This document shows positions 8,833 through 18,359 of a stretch of 32,065 nucleotides of DNA, piece after piece. Every line of letters starts with the position of its first letter. The stretch's first letter is position 1. Origin of the DNA: Bacteroidales bacterium OttesenSCG-928-B11. GTDB taxonomy: Bacteria; Bacteroidota; Bacteroidia; Bacteroidales; WCHB1-69. The position numbers were made by a program, and so were the translations under genes. The stretch lies in the NCBI GenBank assembly GCA_030267125.1, contig JAJDJJ010000021.1, positions 1-32,065 of the forward strand, in the 5' to 3' direction. The notes under the pieces were generated by a model, which saw only the letters and a program-made list of their open reading frames with translations, was not told the DNA's origin and made no database searches.

Positions 8833-11800
8833 AGATACTAGCGATACGGGGGAAAAATCTAGCCTCCATAGAAGGGATTTTTGAGATTGATTTTGAACGG
8901 GAACCGTTGAAATCAGCGGGGATTTTCGCTATCACGGGCCCTACGGGCGCCGGCAAGTCCACGTTGCTGGATGCGCTGAGTTTGGCGTTATACAACAAAA
9001 CGCCTCGGATTAGCAATACCGAGGATAGCGTTTACATCAATGATGTTCGAGAAAAAACTATTAATCAAAAGGATAGCCGCAATATTTTGCGACGGGGTTG
9101 CAGCGAGGGGTTTGCCGAAGTGGACTTTTTAGCATTGGATGGAAAACCTTACCGTTCCCTGTGGAGTGTGAAGCGGGCGCGCCAAAAAATTGACGGATCG
9201 TTGCAAGATGCGGACATCAGAGTGACTGACCTTTCGGACGGCAACCCGCTGCAAGGAACTAAAACGGAGTTACTCGCGCAGCTCGTTGCACTCACCGGAC
9301 TCACGTTCGAGCAGTTCAGCCGGGCGGTGCTGCTGGCGCAAGGCGATTTTGCCGCCTTTTTGAAAGCCAAATCCAACGAAAAAGCAGAACTTCTTGAAAA
9401 ACTGACCGGCACAGAAATCTATTCAAAAATATCCATCGCTATTTATGAAAAAACAGGAAAAGCGTTGGCGGAATTAACAGCGATTAACGAAAAAATCAAA
9501 GGAGTCGAGCTACTGACAAAGGAAGAGATAGAGGCGTTGAATACAGAAATGGAGGAGATCAATCTGCAAGTAAATCAGCATAAAAAGAAACTTGAAAACT
9601 TAGATAAAAAGTTAATTTGGATCAAAAAGGAACAAGAATTACGCCAATCGGAACAAGAGGCGATATCACAATGCCAAGAGGCGATACAACAGTTGGAGGA
9701 GGCCAAACCCAAAGCGGAATTATTGTCCCAAATTGATAGCATACAAGAAATTAGAGACCAGTATCTCCGGTGGAAAGAGATAGAGAAACAGTTGCTCCTG
9801 CAAAGAGCGGAGTTCACCAAACGCGAGGACGAAAAACAAGAAGTTGAAAAAACAGTACAGGAATCTATTCAGAAATGGACGGATTTTAACAAAAAACAGG
9901 ACGAATTAAACCGGAAATTCATACTTCTTGAACCGGAAATCATCAGAGCCAGAGAGTTGGATGTAAATATCAAACATAGCATTGAAGAAGAAGACAAGGC
10001 ACGGAAAGAGTGGAAAGAGGTTTCGCTAAGTCGAGAAAAAATCGAGAAAAATCAGATCGTTTCGGAGGAGAATCTGTTAAATCTGCAGAAAAAACAAGAT
10101 GGGCTGAACCAATGGTTTATGCAGTATCAATCTTTTGCAAAAATCGCAGACAGCACGGAGTTGATCGTCAATTTGGCAGATAATCTTCAACAAATTGATA
10201 GCCAACTCGCCCTGAACAAAAAAACTTTTTCTAAAAATGAAGAGCGGATCAAGATCGTGCAAGAAAAGCTGGAGGAATTAAAAATTGAAACCGAAAGGTT
10301 GAACACATTGTTGCCCGCTGAGATTGCAGTGTTACGAGAAAAATTAGTGGAAGGCGAACCGTGCCCCGTGTGCGGAAGCCGTCATCACCCGTTAGATGAT
10401 CTGTCGCCAGACGGAAAGCTGAATGAAGAAGAGATTAACAAGGCGAAAGCAAAGAATGAGAAAGAGTGGGAAAAACGAAATAACGAGATTTTAGATGCCC
10501 GAAATGACAATCATAAACTGTCCGGATTAATCGATAATAATCAACTGCAAATTGATCAGGTTAAAAAAACATTGGCGGAAAAATTAGCGGATTTCAATGG
10601 TTGGGAAAAATTGCTGGAAGAGGGTGTTTTACAAGAACGTTTGGTAAAACGGGCAACCGAATGGCAAAGCAAAACGGTGGAAAAGGAGAAAATATCTTCT
10701 ACCATTATTATATTGTCAAATTCTTTGAATAACGAAAAATTTAGGCTTGAGGAGATCCGAAAGGATGAACTTTTGAAAAAAGACAAACTAACTCTTGCAA
10801 CAGAGAAACTTAAAGATCAGCGTGAAAAAAGAGGCGAGTTACTAGAAGGGAAATCCGCGGATGAGGTGTCCACACAATTTGCCGACAATAAAAAACAACT
10901 ACAGAAGGAGTTAGAACAAGCAGCAGCAGCGAAAGAGTCGGCCATGTCGAAACGGGATTCTCTCAAAGGCAATATCGAACGAATCAAAGTGGAAATAGAA
11001 AACACGGAAGATGAGGAACAAACACTGCGGAATGAAGTTGAGCAATGGATAGGATATTCCCAATCAATAACAATGGTGCAATTGACGGAATTGGCGAAAT
11101 ATGACGCTAAAAAAATTGCCCAAATGAAAGCGGAAATCCAAGAAATCAATCACCAAAAGACCGTTGCCGAAACAACCCTTGCGGAACGGAAAAGGAATTG
11201 CGATGAGCATCATAAATCCTTAGAAAAACCTAACGCAGAAGAAAATAATGACTCTTTGACACAACAGCGAAACAACGAACAATTTCAAATTGAAAAATCG
11301 GGAAAACGAAAAGCCGAAATCACCGTTTTATTGACTAACCATAAACAAGGAGAACAAAAAATCATACTATACGACAAACAGTTAAAAGAGAAAAGAAGGA
11401 TTTGGGAGAACCTTGAACGGATCAATTCGCTCTTCGGTTCGGCAAGCGGGAATAAATTCAAAACCATTGCGCAAGGTTACACGCTGGACGCGTTGTTAAA
11501 CTATGCGAACATCCACCTCAAAGAGCTCTCTCATCGTTATGAGTTACAGCGTATTCCGGATAGTTTGGCATTGCAAATCATTGATTTGGACATGCTTAAC
11601 GAAGTTCGAAGCGTGCATTCTCTGTCCGGAGGCGAGTCGTTTTTGGTTTCATTGGCCTTGGCTTTAGGACTCTCCTCGCTCTCTTCCAATCGGATGAAGG
11701 TGGAATCGTTATTCATTGATGAAGGATTCGGCTCATTAGACATTGATACACTGCGTATTGCGATGGATGCTTTGGAACGTTTACAAAACCAAGGTCGAAA

Positions 11801-11909
11801 AATCGGTGTAATTTCACACGTTGCTGAAATGACCGAACGCATCACTACACAGATTCGTGTAGTCAAAGAGAGCGGCGGCAAGAGCAAGGTGGATATCGTT
11901 GGAAATTGA
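8829..11909 (+). CDS. sbcC: Exonuclease SbcC (Rad50-type ATPase)
   Basis: SMC-like ATPase that holds DNA ends and controls SbcD. The 1026-residue protein has Walker A GPTGAGKST at 37-45 and a long coiled coil rich in Lys/Glu/Gln. The zinc hook CPVC is at 512-515, close to the middle, where two molecules join. A second coiled-coil arm follows. The C-terminal lobe has the ABC signature LSGGESFLVSLALALG and Walker B with the D-loop (ESLFIDEGFGSLD). The total length is normal for the family. It is translationally coupled to sbcD. The start at 8829 places the first beta-strand (MKILAIRGKNLASI) exactly as in homologues. Confidence 0.95.
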   Translation: MKILAIRGKNLASIEGIFEIDFEREPLKSAGIFAITGPTGAGKSTLLDALSLALYNKTPRISNTEDSVYINDVREKTINQKDSRNILRRGCSEGFAEVDFLALDGKPYRSLWSVKRARQKIDGSLQDADIRVTDLSDGNPLQGTKTELLAQLVALTGLTFEQFSRAVLLAQGDFAAFLKAKSNEKAELLEKLTGTEIYSKISIAIYEKTGKALAELTAINEKIKGVELLTKEEIEALNTEMEEINLQVNQHKKKLENLDKKLIWIKKEQELRQSEQEAISQCQEAIQQLEEAKPKAELLSQIDSIQEIRDQYLRWKEIEKQLLLQRAEFTKREDEKQEVEKTVQESIQKWTDFNKKQDELNRKFILLEPEIIRARELDVNIKHSIEEEDKARKEWKEVSLSREKIEKNQIVSEENLLNLQKKQDGLNQWFMQYQSFAKIADSTELIVNLADNLQQIDSQLALNKKTFSKNEERIKIVQEKLEELKIETERLNTLLPAEIAVLREKLVEGEPCPVCGSRHHPLDDLSPDGKLNEEEINKAKAKNEKEWEKRNNEILDARNDNHKLSGLIDNNQLQIDQVKKTLAEKLADFNGWEKLLEEGVLQERLVKRATEWQSKTVEKEKISSTIIILSNSLNNEKFRLEEIRKDELLKKDKLTLATEKLKDQREKRGELLEGKSADEVSTQFADNKKQLQKELEQAAAAKESAMSKRDSLKGNIERIKVEIENTEDEEQTLRNEVEQWIGYSQSITMVQLTELAKYDAKKIAQMKAEIQEINHQKTVAETTLAERKRNCDEHHKSLEKPNAEENNDSLTQQRNNEQFQIEKSGKRKAEITVLLTNHKQGEQKIILYDKQLKEKRRIWENLERINSLFGSASGNKFKTIAQGYTLDALLNYANIHLKELSHRYELQRIPDSLALQIIDLDMLNEVRSVHSLSGGESFLVSLALALGLSSLSSNRMKVESLFIDEGFGSLDIDTLRIAMDALERLQNQGRKIGVISHVAEMTERITTQIRVVKESGGKSKVDIVGN

Positions 11910-11980
11910 CAGCATCTATTAATAAATCAAAAAAAAACTTAAATATCAAATGCCCATATATTCTACTCTAATTATTCTTG

Positions 11981-11988
11981 TAAATTTG
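11981..11988 (+). promoter_or_regulatory. Possible -7 box of the hppA-gldD-gldB transcript
   Basis: TAAATTTG matches TAnnTTTG exactly within the 166-base gap after sbcC and would give a leader of about 80 bases. No convincing -33 element lies at the right distance, so the call rests on the box and position alone. The rest of the gap is AT-rich with no other structure that I can see. Confidence 0.35.
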
Positions 11989-12075
11989 TTCCCCCACTTT
12001 TTATGAGGCTATATCATAAATGCGGAATAGTATTTTAGTAGGATTATTATTATGTAAAATCAAAATATTTAAGTC

Positions 12076-14562
12076 ATGAAAAAGATTATTGTATTACTGG
12101 GTGTCATTATGATTCCAATAGTAAGCCAAGCCAGCGAAGCGGATTTGGTATTGCCGAATTTTAAAGATGTCACATTTTTTAACGGAGCGTTTTCGGGTTG
12201 GTCTCTGCTGATGTGGGGGTCAATTATTGTTTTTTTCGGATTGATTTTCGGATTATTTCAAGCCCTAAAAATTAACAAATACCCTACGCACAAATCGATG
12301 CGTGAGGTAGCGAACACCATTTATGAAACATGCAAAACCTACCTCTTACAACAAGGCAAATTTCTTTTTATTCTCTTTTTGATCATCGCTGCGGTGATCA
12401 TTTTTTATTTTGGCGTATTGAATCACAAATCGGTCGGCGATGTGGCAATCATTTTGTTATGGACGATTTTAGGAATATTAGGATCGTATGCTGTAGCTTG
12501 GTTTGGCATCAGGATTAATACATTAGCTAATTGCAGAACCTCTTTTGCCTCATTACAAGGGAAGCCGTGGAAGACGGTTTCCATTCCGTTGCAATCAGGG
12601 ATGAGTGTTGGTTTATTATTGATAACCATCGAGTTGATTATGATGCTTGTCATCTTGTTATTAGTTCCCTCACATTTGGCGGGAGCTTGTCTTATCGGAT
12701 TTGCTATTGGTGAATCGTTAGGTGCCAGCGCGTTGCGTATTGCCGGTGGAATTTTTACCAAAATCGCCGATATCGGTTCCGATCTGATGAAAGTGATTTT
12801 TAATATTGGGGAAGACGATCCTCGAAATCCGGGAGTCATTGCCGATTGTACCGGCGACAATGCCGGCGACAGTGTCGGTCCGACTGCCGACGGTTTTGAA
12901 ACTTATGGCGTTACGGGTGTTGCTCTCATCTCCTTTATTGTTCTTGCCGTTGTTGGTGTCGAACAATCCGCCATGGTGCAAGCCCTTCTCATCGCTTGGA
13001 TTTTCGCTATGCGTATTCTGATGGTCTTCACTTCCATGTTATCGTACGGAATTAACAATTTAATCTGCAAAGCGAAGTATAAAAATGCCACAAATTTCAA
13101 TTTTGAAACGCCATTGACCTCACTAGTTTGGATTAGTTCAATCGTCTCAATCATAGCCACTTTCATCATCAGTTACTTCATGTTAAACAACAACTCCGTA
13201 TCATCGGCATACGGTCCGGATTTGTGGTGGCGATTAGCTTCCATTATCAGTTTAGGAACATTGGCAGCCGCTATTATCCCTGAATTTACAAAAGCATTCA
13301 CCAGTTCAAGTTCGCGGCATGTACAGGAAGTGGTTACGGCATCCCGTCAAGGCGGCGCTTGTTTGACTATTTTGTCGGGTATGGTTGCAGGGAACTTCAG
13401 CGCGTTTTGGAAAGGCATGGTAATGGTCGCTCTAATGTTTGCAGCCGTTCTCTTTTCCGCCTCCGGAATGGCCCTTTTTGGCGAATATTCTTCCATTTTT
13501 GCTTTCGGTTTAGTCGCTTTTGGCTTTCTTGGCATGGGACCGGTGACCATCGCTGTTGACAGTTACGGACCGGTGACCGACAACGCACAATCTGTTTTTG
13601 AACTCTCTAAGATAGAGCAAATTCCGGCCATCAAATCGGAGATCGAAAAAGACTACGGCTTCACGCCCGATTTCGAAACCGGGAAATATTATTTGGAAGC
13701 CAACGATGGCGCCGGCAACACATTCAAAGCCACTGCCAAACCGGTTCTGATCGGAACAGCGGTTGTGGGTGCAACCACGATGATATTCGCTATCATATTA
13801 TTATTGAAAAATTTCGGAATACTGCAACTTTCACTGACCGATGCGCCGGTTCTTTTAGGATTTATTACAGGCGGCGCTGTAATCTACTGGTTTAGCGGCG
13901 CTTCAATGCAAGCGGTGACAACAGGCGCTTTCCGGGCTGTCAGCTTCATCAAGAAACACCTCAACCTCAACAAATCGGAAGCCGACATCGAAGATTCCAA
14001 ATCAGTAGTACGTATCTGCACAAAATACGCCCAACAAGGAATGTGGAACATTTTCATCGTAATCTTCTCTCTTACATTAGCTTTCGCTTTCTTTGACCCT
14101 AACTTTTTCGTAGCATACCTCATCTCAATCGCTGTTTTCGGACTTTTCCAAGCGATGTACATGGCGAATGCCGGCGGCGCCTGGGACAATGCGAAGAAAG
14201 TAGTGGAAGTTGACTTGAAAGAGAAGAATACCGAACTGCATGCCGCGACTGTGATTGGCGACACCGTGGGTGATCCCTACAAGGATACTTCATCTGTAGC
14301 TATGAATCCTATCATTAAGTTTTCAACACTTTTCGGCATGTTGGCGGTGGAAATCGCCGTGCACATGAAGCTTAAAGCCCAAGGTCTTTTGGATAGCGCC
14401 AATAACTACATCGGAAATAATTCCGATTTAGTTGCTCAAGCACATACTTCTTTTGACGCAACGCCGTTTATTGGTACGATTTTTCTTATTATCGGACTCG
14501 TTTTTGTGTACCGTTCATTTTATTCAATGAGAATTAAAACTGATGAAAATGGCGAAAACTAA
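12076..14562 (+). CDS. hppA: Membrane-bound ion-translocating pyrophosphatase
   Basis: Hydrolyses pyrophosphate and pumps H+ and/or Na+ across the inner membrane, recovering energy from biosynthesis. It has 828 residues with about 16 membrane segments and a possible N-terminal signal-like helix (1-19). The pyrophosphate/Mg site is clear: DDPRNPG followed by ADCTGDNAGDSVGPTADG from residue 256, and later MANAGGAWDNAKK plus GDTVGDPYKDTS. Another substrate-site segment reads VTDNAQSVFELS rather than the plant/Rhodospirillum form, as in the Bacteroidetes branch. The segment that decides K+ dependence reads GNFSAFWKG at 439-447 and does not align cleanly with either class, so ion choice and K+ need are left open. 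The gene overlaps gldD by 20 bases. Confidence 0.93.
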   Translation: MKKIIVLLGVIMIPIVSQASEADLVLPNFKDVTFFNGAFSGWSLLMWGSIIVFFGLIFGLFQALKINKYPTHKSMREVANTIYETCKTYLLQQGKFLFILFLIIAAVIIFYFGVLNHKSVGDVAIILLWTILGILGSYAVAWFGIRINTLANCRTSFASLQGKPWKTVSIPLQSGMSVGLLLITIELIMMLVILLLVPSHLAGACLIGFAIGESLGASALRIAGGIFTKIADIGSDLMKVIFNIGEDDPRNPGVIADCTGDNAGDSVGPTADGFETYGVTGVALISFIVLAVVGVEQSAMVQALLIAWIFAMRILMVFTSMLSYGINNLICKAKYKNATNFNFETPLTSLVWISSIVSIIATFIISYFMLNNNSVSSAYGPDLWWRLASIISLGTLAAAIIPEFTKAFTSSSSRHVQEVVTASRQGGACLTILSGMVAGNFSAFWKGMVMVALMFAAVLFSASGMALFGEYSSIFAFGLVAFGFLGMGPVTIAVDSYGPVTDNAQSVFELSKIEQIPAIKSEIEKDYGFTPDFETGKYYLEANDGAGNTFKATAKPVLIGTAVVGATTMIFAIILLLKNFGILQLSLTDAPVLLGFITGGAVIYWFSGASMQAVTTGAFRAVSFIKKHLNLNKSEADIEDSKSVVRICTKYAQQGMWNIFIVIFSLTLAFAFFDPNFFVAYLISIAVFGLFQAMYMANAGGAWDNAKKVVEVDLKEKNTELHAATVIGDTVGDPYKDTSSVAMNPIIKFSTLFGMLAVEIAVHMKLKAQGLLDSANNYIGNNSDLVAQAHTSFDATPFIGTIFLIIGLVFVYRSFYSMRIKTDENGEN

Positions 14563-15148
14563 ATATTTTTTACTGGTATTTGCGGCTATCCTTCTCTTTT
14601 CTTGCATTAAGAAAGAGGTGAACCACGTGCCAAAACCAAAGGGTTACTTCCGGATCGAACTCCCTGAACACGAATATACGCGGATGGATACCGATTCACT
14701 ACTTCCTTTTTCACTTGATTTCTCTAAACACGCAACAATCGATTACGCTCAAAAAGAGGATGGATTATATTGGTTGGACATCAATTATCCTACATTGAAT
14801 GCGAAATTCAACATCACTTATATCCCCCTTCATGGCGACTTGCGGGAATTGGCAGTTGCGGAAGAAAAAATGGTCGGTTTCCATATCGATCGGGGAAAAG
14901 CGGATGATATCCAAGAGGATTATATTTTCGATTCTCAGCATAAGATTTATGGCAAACTCTTTTCCATCGAAGGGAAAGGTGCAGCCACGCCACTTACTTT
15001 TTGGGCAACCGATAGCGCGCAACACTTCCTTCGGGCAGCGCTTTATTTTAATTTCGCACCCAATAATGATTCACTTCGACCGGTTATCGACTATCTGAAA
15101 GAGGATGCTCTTGAAATGATCAACACATTAAAATGGAAGGATAATTAA
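14543..15148 (+). CDS. gldD: GldD-family lipoprotein
   Basis: The product has 201 residues. The N-terminal segment ends in a lipobox LLFSC with Cys21, so it should be a lipoprotein. The mature part opens with PKPKGYFRIELPEHEY, the hallmark of the GldD family, and continues as an alpha/beta domain with ATPLTFWATDSAQHFLRAALYF near the end. GldD is needed for gliding in Flavobacterium and occurs widely in Bacteroidetes with T9SS, including non-gliding ones. The start codon lies inside the end of hppA (20-base overlap) and a second ATG six bases later (14549) is equally usable. It is followed 44 bases later by gldB, the usual partner. The family is clear; whether the host glides is not shown. Confidence 0.85.
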   Translation: MKMAKTKYFLLVFAAILLFSCIKKEVNHVPKPKGYFRIELPEHEYTRMDTDSLLPFSLDFSKHATIDYAQKEDGLYWLDINYPTLNAKFNITYIPLHGDLRELAVAEEKMVGFHIDRGKADDIQEDYIFDSQHKIYGKLFSIEGKGAATPLTFWATDSAQHFLRAALYFNFAPNNDSLRPVIDYLKEDALEMINTLKWKDN

Positions 15149-15192
15149 CCATTTTTAACATTTTTCCGCATAATTTCTAATAAGAATCACAG

Positions 15193-16242
15193 ATGAAGAA
15201 AAGAACGATTATCATTGTTGTATTATCTGCCATTATCACCGTAGGAGTTGCCATCGCTTTTCTCCTCATTGGCGGAAAAGATACGGAACGAAAATATGAA
15301 ATTAAGCACAAGCAACTTACACCGATTAAAGAGGCGCTTCAAATTAATATTCACCGATATGAACAAGACATTTTTGCCCTTGATACGGCTAATCTTTCGA
15401 CAGGGATAAAAAAATTGCATACTACCTATCCGGAAATTTTGATTGAAACGGGGTGTTGGGAAAATCCACGCTATATTCAACAGATAAAAGCTTATTTGTC
15501 AGATCCTCTCATCCAAGAATTGGTAAAAGATGTTAATACGCATTTGCCGGATTTAGATTTCTTGGTGTCGGATTTGGAGAATGCTTTTGCTTATTACCAA
15601 CACTATTATCCTGACGCGACTATTCCCGAAATTATCACAATTGTTCCGGGAATCGACCTGCAAACTTCCTCGGCTTTTCTTTACGAAAATGATCTTTTCA
15701 TCAATTTGGACCAATACTTGGGAGCAGATTACCGAGCGTATGATAAATATGGGATTCCACGGTATATCAGTGAGCGTTTCGATAAAAAATATATGGCGAT
15801 TGATTGTTTTAAAAAAGCAATCGTTTTTCGGCATATTGTTGAAGGGAAATTCGAAAATTTGTTAGACTTCATCATTTTTGAAGGAAAAAGAATCTATTTC
15901 ACAGAAATGATGTTCCCATATAAACTAAAGGAAGAGATCATCGGCTACAGTCCGGAAAAATACAAGTGGGCGGAACGATACCATGGTGAAGTTTGGAATT
16001 ATATGATCAGCAAGAATCTATTGTTTGAGAATAATGACAAAGACATTGCCAACTACATCGGAGAATCGCCATTCACCAAACCATTTACAAATGAATCACC
16101 GGGGCGCATGGGTGCTTTCATCGGATGGAATATCGTAAACGGATTTATGGAGAATAATAAGGAGGTTTCATTAGATTCGCTCCTGAAAATCACCGATTCC
16201 CGTGCCATTTTAAACCGTTCGCAATATAAACCGATGCGATAA
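15193..16242 (+). CDS. gldB: GldB-family protein (membrane-anchored, no lipobox)
   Basis: The product has 349 residues. Residues 5-27 form one membrane segment, followed by a periplasmic alpha/beta domain. The family features that I recognise are INIHRYEQDIFALDT early, the DLFINLDQYLGADY region in the middle, and GKRIYFTEMMFP plus ESPGRMGAFIGWNIVNGFM late, which together match the gliding-motility GldB family. In Flavobacterium GldB is a lipoprotein, but here no Cys follows the hydrophobic segment (it reads AIAFLLIGGKDTERK), so the protein is probably held by an uncleaved N-terminal helix. It is placed right after gldD, as expected. Biochemical activity is unknown for the family. Confidence 0.83.
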   Translation: MKKRTIIIVVLSAIITVGVAIAFLLIGGKDTERKYEIKHKQLTPIKEALQINIHRYEQDIFALDTANLSTGIKKLHTTYPEILIETGCWENPRYIQQIKAYLSDPLIQELVKDVNTHLPDLDFLVSDLENAFAYYQHYYPDATIPEIITIVPGIDLQTSSAFLYENDLFINLDQYLGADYRAYDKYGIPRYISERFDKKYMAIDCFKKAIVFRHIVEGKFENLLDFIIFEGKRIYFTEMMFPYKLKEEIIGYSPEKYKWAERYHGEVWNYMISKNLLFENNDKDIANYIGESPFTKPFTNESPGRMGAFIGWNIVNGFMENNKEVSLDSLLKITDSRAILNRSQYKPMR

Positions 16243-16333
16243 ATAATGAATTGAATATGACAAAAGCGTCGCCCAGGAGAACACCCTCGCCTTCATGCGA
16301 ACCGCACACGACCTTGAAAAATAATATAATTAT

Positions 16334-17428
16334 ATGAAAATCAAAGAATTATTAACTCATTTAGAACAAAAATACCCGCTTTATCTACAAGAGGATTTTG
16401 ACAATTGCGGCATGCAATGCGGTGACAAAGAGCTGGAAATCTCCGGTGTTTTAGTCTGTTTTGATACCTCGTTAGAAGTATTGGAAGAAGCTAAGCAGAA
16501 AGGTGCGAACCTCATTATCTCCCATCACCCATTAATATTCAGCGGATTAAAGAAAATCGAACCGACAGGCCGAGTTGGACGAATCATCTGCAAGGCAATT
16601 GAAAACAAGCAGGTTATCTATGCCATGCACACCAATATGGATAGCGCTTCCGGTGGAGGGAACGATCTTTTTGCCGAGAAATTAGGGTTAGTAGACTGCA
16701 AGGTTCTTTGTCCGAAAGAATCCCTTTTTCAGAAAGTTATCTTTTTTATTCCGGAAAACGAATCGGCAAATCTCAAAAATGAACTTTTTGCAATAGGTTG
16801 TGGAAATATCGGTGATTACGATTATTGCAGTTATCGGATGATGGGAGAAGGTTCATTCCGACCTAAGGCAGGTGCAAATCCGCACATCGGGGAGTTAAAC
16901 ACAGTAGAATTTGTTGAGGAAGAGCGTGTTGAAATGATATTCCCAGCAACCATTCAACGAAAAGTCATCGAGACGATTTACAAATATCATCCTTATGAGG
17001 AACCTGCTTTCGACATTATAAAATTGGAAAACAAGTTGCTGAATGCCGGTTTAGGCAGGGTGGGTTTTTTGCCTGCGGAGATGAACGCAGTTGAATTTTT
17101 GGAATATGTGAAAGAAAAAATGTCTGTTAAAAACATCAAATACTCAGGCGATCGGGATAAAAAGATTCGGAAAGTGGCGGTTTGCGGTGGCGGCGGCGGT
17201 TCGTTAATCCAAGCGGCTTTGAATTCCGGCGCCGATGCCTATGTAACCGGTGATATCAAATATCATGATTTTTATATACCCGAAGAACGCATGATGATTG
17301 CGGATATCGGACACTTTGAAGGCGAACATTTTATCAGGGAAATTATTTATAATGAGATAAAAGGAAATTTTACTACCTTTGCCACTTCACTTTCTGAGGT
17401 GGAAAAGTTGAAAATTTACAATATATAA
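16334..17428 (+). CDS. Nif3/YqfO-like dinuclear metal-centre protein
   Basis: Member of the Nif3/YbgI family of ring-shaped hexamers with a two-metal site (often annotated GTP cyclohydrolase 1 type 2); the physiological role is unsettled. The 364-residue length is that of the long form, with a PII-like middle domain inserted at about 125-230. Metal-ligand motifs are visible: ISHHPLIFSGLKKI near residue 63, MHTNMDSASGG near 97, and in the last third TGDIKYHDFY and ADIGHFEGEH. A Gly-rich VAVCGGGGGSLI lies near 285. Its ATG overlaps the stop of a 26-codon chance frame in the preceding GC-rich gap. The zinc-ribbon gene follows after 31 bases, a pairing common in Bacteroidetes. Confidence 0.9.
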   Translation: MKIKELLTHLEQKYPLYLQEDFDNCGMQCGDKELEISGVLVCFDTSLEVLEEAKQKGANLIISHHPLIFSGLKKIEPTGRVGRIICKAIENKQVIYAMHTNMDSASGGGNDLFAEKLGLVDCKVLCPKESLFQKVIFFIPENESANLKNELFAIGCGNIGDYDYCSYRMMGEGSFRPKAGANPHIGELNTVEFVEEERVEMIFPATIQRKVIETIYKYHPYEEPAFDIIKLENKLLNAGLGRVGFLPAEMNAVEFLEYVKEKMSVKNIKYSGDRDKKIRKVAVCGGGGGSLIQAALNSGADAYVTGDIKYHDFYIPEERMMIADIGHFEGEHFIREIIYNEIKGNFTTFATSLSEVEKLKIYNI

Positions 17429-17459
17429 ATCTGATTTTCACATATTTAAAATAAATAAT

Positions 17460-18353
17460 ATGGCAAAGAAAAAAGAAGTGGAACCTGCAAAAACTACCGA
17501 AAAACGTAAAGGTAAAAAAGTTGAAACCACTGAAAACGAACCAGCTGTAGTTCAATCCGAGATCATTACTTCCGAAATTCAGCGCTCTCCCGAAGAGATT
17601 GCGGAAGAAAATACAATCGCACAAAAGTTATTATCTCTCTATAATCTCCAGCAAATTTGGTCTAAAATTGATAAAATTAGAGTAATCCGCGGAGAATTGC
17701 CGAACGAGGTGCGGGATTTGGAAGACAATTTAGAAGGAATGAAAATCCGAATCGCTAAATATCATGCAGATATAGAGGATTTTAATAATAAAATAATCGC
17801 CGAGGACAATAAGATTATCGACTCGAACACGCTGATAAAACGCTACGAAGAGCAACAAAACAACGTGCGCAACAACAGAGAGTATGAATCTTTGACCAAA
17901 GAGATTGAATATCAGAAATTGGAAATTCAAGTTTCAGAAAAACACAAAACGAAGTTTAACGCTGAAATTGAAAAGAAACAAGAAGAAATAGCTCTTTTCA
18001 ATGAGAAACTTTCCGAAATGGAAGATCTTTTGCAACAAAAGAAAAGCGAATTGGATGGTATTGTTGCAGACACTGAGAAAGAAGAGCAAGAGTTGCTGGC
18101 ACAGGTGGATGTTTTGCAATCTAAAGTTGAGCAACGTTTATTGAGTGCTTTCGACAAAATCAGGAAAAATGCTCGGAACGGCTTGGCTATCGTATTGATT
18201 GACAGAGATGCCTGCGGCGGATGTTTCAGCATGATTCCTCCACAACGGCAATTGGATATCCGTCTTCACAAAAAAATTATCGTTTGCGAAGCGTGCGGTC
18301 GTATCTTCATCGATCGTCAATTGGTTGAAAGTCAAAACGAACCACAGGAATAA
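17460..18353 (+). CDS. Coiled-coil C4 zinc-ribbon protein (DUF164/CdsZ-like)
   Basis: The product has 297 residues. An N-terminal tail of about 35 residues is rich in Lys/Glu and looks disordered. A long antiparallel coiled coil spans about 45-235. The C-terminal zinc ribbon has Cys252-x2-Cys255 and Cys276-x2-Cys279, with the conserved GGCFSMIPPQ between the pairs. This architecture is that of the family once called DUF164, whose members have been linked to nucleic-acid or ribosome-associated roles in several bacteria. No enzymatic motif is present. It lies between the Nif3-like gene and the TauE-like permease, 6 bases before the latter. Confidence 0.85.
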   Translation: MAKKKEVEPAKTTEKRKGKKVETTENEPAVVQSEIITSEIQRSPEEIAEENTIAQKLLSLYNLQQIWSKIDKIRVIRGELPNEVRDLEDNLEGMKIRIAKYHADIEDFNNKIIAEDNKIIDSNTLIKRYEEQQNNVRNNREYESLTKEIEYQKLEIQVSEKHKTKFNAEIEKKQEEIALFNEKLSEMEDLLQQKKSELDGIVADTEKEEQELLAQVDVLQSKVEQRLLSAFDKIRKNARNGLAIVLIDRDACGGCFSMIPPQRQLDIRLHKKIIVCEACGRIFIDRQLVESQNEPQE

Positions 18354-18359
18354 TCTAAC

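Noticed and set aside
11910-12075. Gap after sbcC examined for a terminator or small RNA
   Set aside because: A-rich and T-rich runs occur but no stable stem-loop is visible; only the possible -7 box was kept.
12423-12860. Several minus-strand frames inside hppA
   Set aside because: All lie opposite strongly conserved pyrophosphatase motifs and show no family features.
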